A stretch of DNA of 64,000 nucleotides from JAUASW01 sp036880965 (GTDB lineage Bacteria; Pseudomonadota; Gammaproteobacteria; Burkholderiales; Burkholderiaceae_C). Numbering within the stretch: position 1 is the first letter of the stretch; each line of letters opens with the position of its first letter. The notes beneath the pieces are model-generated. The model saw only the letters and a list, made by a program, of their open reading frames with translations. It ran no database searches and was not told the DNA's origin. This document shows positions 16,545-24,347 of the stretch, piece after piece. A program made the translations under genes and the position numbers. Location: assembly GCF_036880965.1 (NCBI RefSeq), contig NZ_JBAJMV010000005.1, positions 372,001-436,000 on the forward strand, in the 5' to 3' direction.

Positions 16545-18470
16545 ATGAACTCGCCTTCCCTTGTCCGCCTGGCCGTCCTGCCCCTGCTGCTCGCGCTGTC
16601 GGCCTGCGGCGGCGGTGGAGGCGGGGGCGGCGACAGTGGCAATGGCGGTGGCGGCACGACGCCGACCACCCCGATCACATTGAGCGGCATCGCAGCCGTG
16701 GGTGCGCCCTTGGGCAATGCGCAGGTCACGGTGCTTGATGCCTCGGGTACTTCCATCGGGACGGCCACCACGCATCCCTCGGAGGGCAGTTACAGCATCA
16801 CCTTGACGAAGGCACCAACCGCGCCCTTGCTGCTGCAGGCGCGAGGCCTGGACGCGGCCGGCAATCTGCAGCTCCTGCATTCAACGGTCAGCTCATCCGC
16901 GACCACCATGGTGGCCCACATCACGCCGCTGAGCGACGCCATCGTTGGCCTTTCACTGGGGGCAGAGCCGCGTGCGCAGTTCACGACGCCCACCGCCGCC
17001 AATCTCGCCAACCTGAGCCTGGCGGCCAGCGCGCAGACCTTTCTGAAGACGCTGATCAAGAACCAGCTGACCGACTTGAAGGTCACCGACCCCACCACGC
17101 TCAACCTGCTGACCGACAGCAGCTTTGCCGCCAACAAGGGGGCGCACGACCTCCTCATCGAAAGCCTCAAGCTCGGCTATTCGCGCAACAGCAAGGGCGT
17201 GGAGCAACTGCTGATCAGCAACAAGCTGCTGCCGACCAACGCCATCGAGGTGCAGGTCGACCTGCCCACGGCCAGGACCGAGCTGGCCAAGACCACGGGC
17301 AGCACGCCTGCCACCGCCATCGTCTCGACCTTGAAGGTCGCCAGCAGCGCTGCGACCACGCTGGGCAATATTGGCACGCTGGACGATCTCGGTGCGGCGC
17401 TGAACCGGCTGATTGCGCAAGGGCCTTCTGCGGCCACCATTGCTGCAGACCCGCTGCTTTCTCTCTATGTGAGCCATGACAGCCGCGTGGCTGCAGATCT
17501 CGCGGCAAAGCTGGCCGGCTATGCCAGCGCTAATCGGCAGCTGGGGCGCTTCCTGATCACCGGCTGTGCCGACGACCAGCTGGCCAGCGGCGATTGCAAG
17601 AAGGTGCTTGTGGCTGCGCCGGTCAGCGACACGACGGGCGCCGTGGGCGAGCTCTTCGCCGACGCGGTGAGCTACAAGGCCACGCCCGCCACCGGCATGA
17701 CCAAGTGGAGCCTGGTGGGCAATGGCCGCAAGCGCGAGCTGGCGCTGTTTCCCTTGCACTGGTTGGCGCTGGAGCCCGACGGCACCGCCAGCACGAGCGT
17801 CACGCCCAACCCTTCGGCCGGCGTACAGGTGCTGGTGCAGGGGCAAGACCTGGCATCGCCGCCGGCACAACTGCAAGCCTCGGCCACGGTGCAGACGCCG
17901 GGCGGCTACAGCATCCCGCTGGCCTACTGCAGCCGGCCCTATCTCTGCGTGACGAGCACGCCGGGCGCCACCAGCGCCACGGCCACCGGCGGGCTGGCCG
18001 ACCATGCCTTGCTGGCTTCATCGCTGGGTTGGATCGGTTCGATGGATGCGCTGCGCGGCGCCAAGTACCAGTTCACGATGACCATAGGCACGGCGCCGGA
18101 GACCAAGGCGGTCTATCTGCGCGCCGAGGTGCCCCTGGAGGCGCCCGCGCTGGCGCGCTTTCCCAGCCTCTCGGTCGCGAGCAGCAGCAGCGCCTTCCTT
18201 GCGTCCACCGCGCTGGCTGGCTTCACCGCCGACTGGACCGCCTGGGCGACTGCGAACCCGGACCTGCGCCTGGTCAGCCTGCGTGCCGTGTTCAACGGCA
18301 GCGGTGGCGCGCAGCGAATAGCGGAATATCCCTTGCCGGCCCTGGCCGTCACCAAGCTGACCCTGCCTGCGCCGCCGCTGGGCTTTGCTGCCACGCGGAT
18401 CGAGTATTGGCTGACTGCGCAGGACAACCAGGGGCGGCGCCTGTTCACGCGCTATCTGCCCAAGTTCTGA
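16545..18470 (+). CDS. hypothetical glycine-rich lipoprotein
   Basis: A 641-residue protein that I cannot assign to a named family. It starts with a lipoprotein signal (VLPLLLALSACGGG; lipobox LSAC), followed by a Gly-rich linker with a run of eight Gly. A carboxypeptidase-regulatory-like beta-sandwich follows (LSGIAAVGAPLGNAQVTVLDASG), then a long helical or mixed region (residues about 140-310) and a beta-rich C-terminal half. Two Cys pairs are suggested by GCADDQ...GDCKK and YCSRPYLC. It is probably an outer-membrane-anchored surface or periplasmic protein. It is not in an operon: HD-GYP gene upstream, convergent tRNA downstream. The 12-bp repeats upstream may affect its expression. Confidence 0.8.
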   Translation: MNSPSLVRLAVLPLLLALSACGGGGGGGGDSGNGGGGTTPTTPITLSGIAAVGAPLGNAQVTVLDASGTSIGTATTHPSEGSYSITLTKAPTAPLLLQARGLDAAGNLQLLHSTVSSSATTMVAHITPLSDAIVGLSLGAEPRAQFTTPTAANLANLSLAASAQTFLKTLIKNQLTDLKVTDPTTLNLLTDSSFAANKGAHDLLIESLKLGYSRNSKGVEQLLISNKLLPTNAIEVQVDLPTARTELAKTTGSTPATAIVSTLKVASSAATTLGNIGTLDDLGAALNRLIAQGPSAATIAADPLLSLYVSHDSRVAADLAAKLAGYASANRQLGRFLITGCADDQLASGDCKKVLVAAPVSDTTGAVGELFADAVSYKATPATGMTKWSLVGNGRKRELALFPLHWLALEPDGTASTSVTPNPSAGVQVLVQGQDLASPPAQLQASATVQTPGGYSIPLAYCSRPYLCVTSTPGATSATATGGLADHALLASSLGWIGSMDALRGAKYQFTMTIGTAPETKAVYLRAEVPLEAPALARFPSLSVASSSSAFLASTALAGFTADWTAWATANPDLRLVSLRAVFNGSGGAQRIAEYPLPALAVTKLTLPAPPLGFAATRIEYWLTAQDNQGRRLFTRYLPKF

Positions 18471-18479
18471 GGGATGGCT

Positions 18480-18569
18480 TGGCGGAAACGGTGAGATTCG
18501 AACTCACGGAGGGGATAAACCCTCGGCGGTTTTCAAGACCGCTGCCTTAAACCACTCGGCCACGTTTCC
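18480..18569 (-). tRNA. tRNA-Ser: tRNA-Ser(UGA)
   Basis: A 90-nt class II tRNA with encoded CCA. The acceptor stem GGAAACG pairs with CGTTTCC, discriminator G precedes CCA, a long variable arm is present (GAGGGTTTATCCCCTC), and the T arm contains GTGAGTTCGAATCTCAC. The anticodon stem GCGGT/ACCGC frames CTTGAAA with anticodon TGA (18533-18535). It lies 16 bases downstream of apaH on the same strand and converges on the lipoprotein gene 9 bases away, so it has little room for its own promoter or terminator. Confidence 0.97.
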
Positions 18570-18585
18570 AGGAGAGGGCCGCATT

Positions 18586-19416
18586 CTAGCCGCCCGGCGC
18601 CTGGGCCTGGTGGCAGGCCACCTGGATGATTTCGGGCGCAGTGCCGTCGTCGTGCAAACGGGCCGCGGTCAGCGCGCCACCCCAGACGCAGCCGGTGTCG
18701 AGCGCGAGCAGGTCGGGCCGTTGCATCAGGCCCAGCGTGGACCAATGGCCGAAGGCCACGGGCTGCCCGGCCGTGCGGCGACCGGGCACATCGAACCAGG
18801 GCAGGAAGCCCTCGGGCGCGCTGCCGGCGCCATCCTTGGTCTCGAAATCCATGCGGCCATCCGCCGTACAGAAGCGCAGGCGCGTCAGCACGTTGACGAT
18901 GAAACGCAGCCGGGCGATGCCGTTCAGGCCTGCGTCCCATTGCGCTGGTTCGTTGCCATACATCTGCTGCAGGAACTCGGGCAGGTCCGGCCCGCGAAGC
19001 AAGGCCTCGACCTCGCCGGCCAGGCCGATCGTCTGGGCCGCGTCCCATTGCGGCACCACGCCGGCGTGCAGCATCAGCCAGCCATGGGCCTGGATGGCCA
19101 TGCGCTGCTGGCGCAGCCAGCCGAGCAGCGCCTCGCGGTCCGGCGCATCGAGGATCTCGTGCAGCGTGTCCTTGCGATGCGGCTTGCGCACACCCTGGGC
19201 GGCGGCCAGCAGATGCAGGTCGTGGTTGCCCAGGAGGCAGTTGGCCGCGTCGCCCAGGCCCTGGAGCCGGCGCAGGGTGGCGAGGGAGGCTGGCCCCCGG
19301 TTCACCAGGTCGCCCAGCAGATAGAGCCTGTCGCGCGAGGGCGAGAAGTCGATTCTCTGGAGCAGGCGCTCTAAAGCGTCGCAACAGCCCTGCAGGTCGC
19401 CGATCATGTAGTTCAT
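18586..19416 (-). CDS. apaH: symmetrical bis(5'-nucleosyl)-tetraphosphatase ApaH
   Basis: A 276-residue metallophosphatase with the calcineurin-like signature set: GDLQGC (D-x-x-G variant of GDxHG), GDLVNRGP, GNHDLHLLA and the C-terminal HWSTLG / LDTGCVWGG. ApaH hydrolyses Ap4A symmetrically to two ADP and also decaps Np4-capped RNA in enterobacteria. Length and motif order match the E. coli enzyme (280 residues). The ATG at 19416 starts the conserved MNYMIGDLQGC. It stands alone, closely followed by tRNA-Ser on the same strand. Confidence 0.95.
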   Translation of the reverse strand: MNYMIGDLQGCCDALERLLQRIDFSPSRDRLYLLGDLVNRGPASLATLRRLQGLGDAANCLLGNHDLHLLAAAQGVRKPHRKDTLHEILDAPDREALLGWLRQQRMAIQAHGWLMLHAGVVPQWDAAQTIGLAGEVEALLRGPDLPEFLQQMYGNEPAQWDAGLNGIARLRFIVNVLTRLRFCTADGRMDFETKDGAGSAPEGFLPWFDVPGRRTAGQPVAFGHWSTLGLMQRPDLLALDTGCVWGGALTAARLHDDGTAPEIIQVACHQAQAPGG

Positions 19417-19514
19417 GGCCGGGATTGTGCTGTCGGATTCGCAACACGCATCTGCTACTCTTGCCGGCTCTCAAAACCGACCGCGCCTTACTGGGGTAAA
19501 CCCTGGCGCCCTCA

Positions 19515-20816
19515 ATGGATACCGCGCTCGTTCTCTTTCTGATCCTGCTCAACGGCTTGTTTGCCATGTCGGAGATGGCCCTGACGGCCGCACGCAAGGC
19601 GCGGCTGCAGGTGATGGTGGAAAGCGGCGAGTCCGGTGCGCAGGCCGCCATGGACCTGCACGAGAACCCGACCAAGTTTCTGTCCACCGTGCAGATAGGC
19701 ATCACCTCCATCGGCGTGCTGAACGGCATCGTCGGTGATGCGGCCTTTTCGGCGCCGCTGGCCGCCTGGCTGACCGGCACCTTCCATCTGCATGAGCAGG
19801 CCACGCAGCTGGTCTCAACCGCCCTGGTGGTGGTGATCATCACGGTGCTGACCATCATCTTTGGCGAACTGGTGCCCAAGCGCATCGGCCAGATCTATCC
19901 CGAGACTGTGGCCCGCCTGGTGGCGCCACCGATGAACGGCCTCTCGCTGGCCGCCCGTCCGCTGGTCAAGATGCTGAGCTTCTTCACCGAAACCACGCTT
20001 GGCCTCTTGGGCTTGCGTGGCAAGGCCTTGCGCAGCGTCACCGAAGAAGAGATTGCCGCCAGCCTGGAAGAGGGGCGAGACGCCGGCGTGATCGAGGAGC
20101 ATGAGCACCAGATGGTGCGCAACGTGTTCCGCCTGGACGAGCGCCAGATCGGCTCGATGATGATTCCGCGCGCCGAAATCGCCTGGCTCGATGTCGATGC
20201 GTCGGCCGAGGACGTGCTGGCCGTGCTGCGCGAGCATGGCTACAGCCGCTATCCGGTTTGCCGCGGCGGGCTCACCGACGTGCTGGGCGTCACTTCGGCA
20301 CAAGGCCTTTTGCAGCGTTCACTGGGTGGCGAGCCGCTGGCGCTGGGCGAGGGACTGGTGGCGCCGGTATTCGTGCCGGAGACGCTCTCCGGCATGGAAC
20401 TCCTTGAACATTTCCGCGCATCAGACGCACCCCTGGTCTTTGTCGTCGACGAATACGGCGAAGTGCAGGGCGTGATCTCGGTGCGCGATGTGCTTGAAGC
20501 GATTGCTGGCGAATTCAATGCGCCCAGCGATGGCGAAGCCTGGGCGGTGCAACGCGCGGACGGGAGCTGGCTGATCGACGGCCTGATCCCGGTTCCCGAG
20601 CTGAAGGACCGCCTGGAGCTGAAGGAACTGCCCGAAGAAGACCGTGGTCGCTACAACACCCTGGCCGGCATGATCATGCTGCTGCTGGGGCGTCTGCCGC
20701 GCACGGCCGATGTGGTGGAGTGGAACGCGTGGAGATTCGAGGTCGTGGACCTCGATGGCAAGCGTGTGGACAAGGTGCTGGTCAGCCGACTGGCGAATGA
20801 TGGAGATAAAGAATGA
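19515..20816 (+). CDS. CNNM/CorC-family transporter-associated protein (DUF21-CBS-CorC)
   Basis: A 433-residue membrane protein. A DUF21/CNNM region with about four hydrophobic helices fills residues 1-190 (LILLNGLFAMSEMALTAARKARL ... IFGELVPKRIG), two CBS motifs follow (MIPRAEIAWLDVDASAEDVLAVLREHGYSRYPVCRG; VPETLSGMELLEHFRAS), and a CorC_HlyC domain is at the C-terminus (DGSWLIDGLIPVPELKDRL). Relatives are annotated as hemolysins but are implicated in Mg2+/Co2+ efflux or resistance. The stop overlaps the start of the SapC-family gene (ATGA), so both are probably made from one transcript. Confidence 0.92.
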   Translation: MDTALVLFLILLNGLFAMSEMALTAARKARLQVMVESGESGAQAAMDLHENPTKFLSTVQIGITSIGVLNGIVGDAAFSAPLAAWLTGTFHLHEQATQLVSTALVVVIITVLTIIFGELVPKRIGQIYPETVARLVAPPMNGLSLAARPLVKMLSFFTETTLGLLGLRGKALRSVTEEEIAASLEEGRDAGVIEEHEHQMVRNVFRLDERQIGSMMIPRAEIAWLDVDASAEDVLAVLREHGYSRYPVCRGGLTDVLGVTSAQGLLQRSLGGEPLALGEGLVAPVFVPETLSGMELLEHFRASDAPLVFVVDEYGEVQGVISVRDVLEAIAGEFNAPSDGEAWAVQRADGSWLIDGLIPVPELKDRLELKELPEEDRGRYNTLAGMIMLLLGRLPRTADVVEWNAWRFEVVDLDGKRVDKVLVSRLANDGDKE

Positions 20817-21565
20817 GCAACCCCCCGATGTACGGCAACCTGGTGCCACTGGACCGTGAAGTCCACAAGAAGCTGCGCCTGAAGACCGAGACCATGACTG
20901 TCAAGCGCGTCGAGAAGATGAACTCGCTGTTCGTCGCCGCAGTCGAGTTCGCTGAAGCCTGCAAGGAATACCCGATCGTGTTCGTGCGCGTCGGCGAAGT
21001 GCCGACCGACGGCTCCCGTCAGGCCGTGGCCTCGCTGGCCGTGCTGGGCCTGAAGTCCGGCAGCAACTGCTTCGTCAAGGACGGCATGTGGACCGGCAAC
21101 TACGCACCTGCCTACCTGCGCCGCTATCCGTTCGCGATGGTCCGCATCGAAGAGGGCAGCGACCAGATGGCCATGTGCTTCGACGCGGAATGGGAAGGTT
21201 TCTCCGAGACGGAAGGCACCGAGCTGTTCCAGGCCGATGGCCAGCCGACCGAGTTCCTGAGCAATGCCAAGAGCTTTGTCGAGAACTTCGAGCGCGAAAC
21301 CGAGCGCACCCGCCAGGCCTGCGATGAGCTGGTCGCGATGGACCTGCTGCAGGACATGCGCTTCGAAGCCACGCTGCCCAATGGCGAGAAGCTCGATGTC
21401 GAAGGCTTCATGGCCATCGACGAAGAGAAGCTCGGCAAGCTCGGCGATGCCGACATCCTCAAGCTGCACCGCACCGGCCTGATCTCGCTGATCGAGCTGC
21501 ACCGTGTGTCGATGACCAATATGCCGCGTCTGGCCGGTCTGGAAGGCGTGGCCACCCAGGCCTGA
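20813..21565 (+). CDS. SapC family protein
   Basis: A 250-residue protein matching the SapC family: MYGNLVPLDREVHKKLRL at the N-terminus, FFVAAVEFAEACKEYPIVFVR-like segment, YAPAYLRRYPFAM and the C-terminal LHRTGLISLIELHRVSM. The family is named after a Campylobacter surface-array accessory gene, but most members occur without an S-layer and their function is unknown. There is no signal peptide or membrane helix. Translation is coupled to the upstream CNNM gene by ATGA, and a strong terminator follows, so these two form a complete operon. Confidence 0.85.
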   Translation: MSNPPMYGNLVPLDREVHKKLRLKTETMTVKRVEKMNSLFVAAVEFAEACKEYPIVFVRVGEVPTDGSRQAVASLAVLGLKSGSNCFVKDGMWTGNYAPAYLRRYPFAMVRIEEGSDQMAMCFDAEWEGFSETEGTELFQADGQPTEFLSNAKSFVENFERETERTRQACDELVAMDLLQDMRFEATLPNGEKLDVEGFMAIDEEKLGKLGDADILKLHRTGLISLIELHRVSMTNMPRLAGLEGVATQA

Positions 21566-21621
21566 GCCTGACTCGCCGCTCGACGAGCAAGGCCGTCGGC
21601 CGTCGGGCCGCCGAGCCGCAG

Positions 21622-21652
21622 GGCCGTCCCCAGGGGCGGCCTTTGTTTTTTT
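21622..21652 (+). terminator. terminator of the CNNM-SapC operon
   Basis: A GC-rich stem (GGCCGTCCCC / GGGGCGGCC with one G-U pair) is followed by TTTGTTTTTTT. It lies about 57 bases after the SapC gene stop. Confidence 0.85.
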
Positions 21653-21707
21653 GCTGCGCGGGTTTGCTTGAGGACCGGCGGGCAGCATGGCTCGCTAGCA
21701 TCGAGCC

Positions 21708-23081
21708 ATGCTCTTCGAAGGCTTTCTCTCCACCTCGGCCATGGCCGACCTGCTCAGCGACGAGGCCTTGATACAGGCCATGTTCGACTTCGAGGCCGCG
21801 CTGGTGCGCGGGCAGGCCGACCTGGGCCTGATTCCTGAATCGAGCGCACAGTCGATTGGCAGCCTGTGCCGCGTCGAGCTCTACGACGTGCGGGCGCTGG
21901 TGGCGGCGGGCGGCAGCGCCGGCAGCCTGGCCATACCGCTGCTGAAGCGCTTGCGCGAGAACGTGGCCTTGTTCGACCCGGTGGCCGCCGGCTACGTGCA
22001 CCGGGGCGCCACCAGCCAGGACGTGATCGATACCGCGCTGGTGTTGCAGACCCGGCGCGCGCTGGCGCTGATCGAGGCCGACCTGCTGGCGCTTTGCCAG
22101 TCCTTGCTGGAGCTGGCCGATCAGTACCGGGAACAGCCGATGCTGGCCCGCACGATGATGCAGCCGGCCGTGGTGATGTCATGGCGCTGCAAGGTCCTGC
22201 AATGGCTGCAGCCGCTCCTGCGCTCGGCGCAGGAGTTGCGGCGCCAGGCCGATGCCGCGCTGCGCCTTCAGCTGGGCGGTGCCGGCGGCACGCTGGCCAC
22301 CCTGGGCGTGCATGCCGATGCGGTCTGCCATCAGGTGGCTGCGCAGTTGCGCTTGCCCTTGAATCCGGGGCCCTGGCATGTGCAGCGCGACCGCTGGGTT
22401 CGCCTGGGTGCCGAACTTGGCGTGCTGTGCGGCAGCCTGGGCAAGCTGGCTGCCGACCTTGCCTTGCTGTCGCAGGCGGAGCTGGGTGAACTGGGCGAGA
22501 ACCCGGCCGGCGGGCGAGGGGGCTCCAGCGCGATGCCGCACAAGCGCAACCCGATAGGCGCCATGATCGGCCTGGCTGCCGCGCGCCGCGCGCCGCAGCG
22601 GGTGGCCGCCTTGCTGGCCTGCATGGTGCAGGAGCAGGAAAGGGCGCTGGGCAGCTGGCAGGCCGAGCAGGCCGAATGGTCCGGCCTGCTACTGACCTGC
22701 CACGGCAGCGTGCACGCGATGGCCGAGGCGCTGGCCGGCCTGCAGCTCAATCCGGCCCGCATGCTCGAGAACATCGACCGCCAGCAGGACCTCGTATTCA
22801 CCGAAAGCCTGCAGCAACTGCTGACCCAGTCGCTGGGCCAGCCGGTGGCCGAGCAAGGCATGGCCGAGCTGCTGGCCGGTGTGAGGGCAGGGCAGGGCCC
22901 TTTGCGGCTGCTCGCGCAGCAATTGCTCAGCCGCCAGCCCGACCTGGCCGCGCGCATCGCTCCTGGCGCAATGGAGGCCTTGTTCGACGTGCATGCCACC
23001 GCGCGCGCCGCGGAGGCGCGGGTCAATCCATTGCTGGCCCAGGCTCGTGTCGATTTGCAGGCCCTGCGAGGCGAGGAGTAG
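21708..23081 (+). CDS. pcaB: 3-carboxy-cis,cis-muconate cycloisomerase
   Basis: A 457-residue member of the fumarase/aspartase superfamily. The superfamily signature GSSAMPHKRNP lies at about residues 271-281, and VHRGATSQDVIDTA and RTMMQPAVVMSW match PcaB. The enzyme converts 3-carboxy-cis,cis-muconate to 4-carboxymuconolactone in the protocatechuate branch of the beta-ketoadipate pathway. It lies 6 bases upstream of the PcaC-PcaD fusion, which performs the next two steps. No protocatechuate dioxygenase (pcaGH) or pcaIJ/F gene is in the window, so the rest of the pathway must be elsewhere. Confidence 0.93.
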   Translation: MLFEGFLSTSAMADLLSDEALIQAMFDFEAALVRGQADLGLIPESSAQSIGSLCRVELYDVRALVAAGGSAGSLAIPLLKRLRENVALFDPVAAGYVHRGATSQDVIDTALVLQTRRALALIEADLLALCQSLLELADQYREQPMLARTMMQPAVVMSWRCKVLQWLQPLLRSAQELRRQADAALRLQLGGAGGTLATLGVHADAVCHQVAAQLRLPLNPGPWHVQRDRWVRLGAELGVLCGSLGKLAADLALLSQAELGELGENPAGGRGGSSAMPHKRNPIGAMIGLAAARRAPQRVAALLACMVQEQERALGSWQAEQAEWSGLLLTCHGSVHAMAEALAGLQLNPARMLENIDRQQDLVFTESLQQLLTQSLGQPVAEQGMAELLAGVRAGQGPLRLLAQQLLSRQPDLAARIAPGAMEALFDVHATARAAEARVNPLLAQARVDLQALRGEE

Positions 23082-23087
23082 CCGGCG

Positions 23088-24317
23088 ATGAGCAAGAAGA
23101 GCGGCGCAGACGGGCGCGACGATTTCGAGCGCGGCCTGGACATGCGCCGCGCCACGCTCGGTGAGGACTGGGTGCGTCGCGCCACCGAAGGCGCGACCAG
23201 CTTCACGGCCGAGTTCCAGGATTTCATCACCCGCTATGCCTGGCAGGAGGTCTGGACCCGCCCCGGCCTGCCGCACGAAACCCGCCGGCTGCTGGTGCTG
23301 GGCATGACCATGGGGCTGGCGCGCTGGGAGGAGTTCGAGCTGCATTGCCGGGCCGCAGTGCGTGGCGGTGTGGCCATCGAGGCGATCAAGGAAACCCTTC
23401 TGCAGGGCGCCATCTATTGCGGCGTGCCGGCGGCCAACACCGCCTTCAAGATCACGCAGCAGATCCTTGTCGGCGAGGGTCTGGCGCCCTTGCCCGAGCC
23501 CTTGAGCCCCGAACGGCGGGCAAGCCGCCAGCAGACCTTCAGCCGGCCGCAATTGAGCCTGGTGCTCCAGGGGGAGGGCGACAAGACGCCCATCGTCTTC
23601 AGCCATGCGCTGGGCCTGGACCTGCATCTCTGGGACGACGCGGCGGCGCATTTCGCCTCGCTGGGCCATCCGACCCTGCGCTATGACCAGCGGGGCCACG
23701 GCCGGTCGGCCCGCCCCGCGGGCCCGTACACGCTCGATCAGCTCGTCGCTGATGCCGTGCGCCTCATCGAGGAATGGGACCGTGGCCCGGTGGTCTTCGT
23801 CGGCCTGAGCCTGGGTGGCATGGTGGGGCAGGGCCTGGCGCTGGCACGGCCCGATCTGCTGCGCGGCCTGGTGCTGGCGCACACCACCGCGCAGTATCCG
23901 AGCGAAGCTCAGCCGGCCTGGGAACAGCGCATCGCCGCGGTCGAGGCGGGTGGCATGCCGGCCGTGGTCGAGCAGATCCTGCAGCGCTACCTTGGTGATG
24001 ACGCGTCATTGCCTGGCTTGAGAAGCCAACTGCGCGAGACCTTGCTGGCGCAGGACGCAGCCAGCTATGTGGCCGCCGCGCAGGCGGTGCGCTCCGTCAA
24101 TTGCCTGGGCCGCCTGGCGGCCTTGCGTTGCCCGACGCTGGTGCTTGCCGGCGGCCGCGATCAGGGTGCGACGCCGGCCATGGCCGAGGCGATGGCCGGG
24201 CGGATTGCCCGGTCACGACTGGCTTTGTTGCCTGATGTCGCGCATTTGGGCGTCCAGGAAAACCCGCATGAATTTCTTGGGCTGCTGAGTGATTTTCTTG
24301 CCGGCCTGGGCGAATAG
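23088..24317 (+). CDS. fused 4-carboxymuconolactone decarboxylase / 3-oxoadipate enol-lactonase
   Basis: A 409-residue two-domain protein. Residues 1-130 are a carboxymuconolactone decarboxylase (RGLDMRRATLGEDWVRRA, LLVLGMTMGLARWEEFELHCRAAVRGG, KETLLQGAIYCGVPAAN). Residues 150-409 are an alpha/beta hydrolase with nucleophile Ser241 in GLSLGG and the RYDQRGHGRS segment typical of PcaD. It should convert 4-carboxymuconolactone to 3-oxoadipate enol-lactone and then to 3-oxoadipate. The domain order is PcaC-PcaD, the reverse of the PcaL fusions known from actinobacteria. The ATG at 23088 has GAGGAG about 12 bases upstream in the pcaB end. Confidence 0.92.
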   Translation: MSKKSGADGRDDFERGLDMRRATLGEDWVRRATEGATSFTAEFQDFITRYAWQEVWTRPGLPHETRRLLVLGMTMGLARWEEFELHCRAAVRGGVAIEAIKETLLQGAIYCGVPAANTAFKITQQILVGEGLAPLPEPLSPERRASRQQTFSRPQLSLVLQGEGDKTPIVFSHALGLDLHLWDDAAAHFASLGHPTLRYDQRGHGRSARPAGPYTLDQLVADAVRLIEEWDRGPVVFVGLSLGGMVGQGLALARPDLLRGLVLAHTTAQYPSEAQPAWEQRIAAVEAGGMPAVVEQILQRYLGDDASLPGLRSQLRETLLAQDAASYVAAAQAVRSVNCLGRLAALRCPTLVLAGGRDQGATPAMAEAMAGRIARSRLALLPDVAHLGVQENPHEFLGLLSDFLAGLGE

Positions 24318-24347
24318 CATCTTTCGGCCGGCTATGCTGGCAACCCT

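Noticed and set aside
16594..16658. G-rich stretch in the lipoprotein gene as a second G-quadruplex
   Set aside because: It is explained by the Gly-repeat codons after the lipobox; no separate role can be supported.
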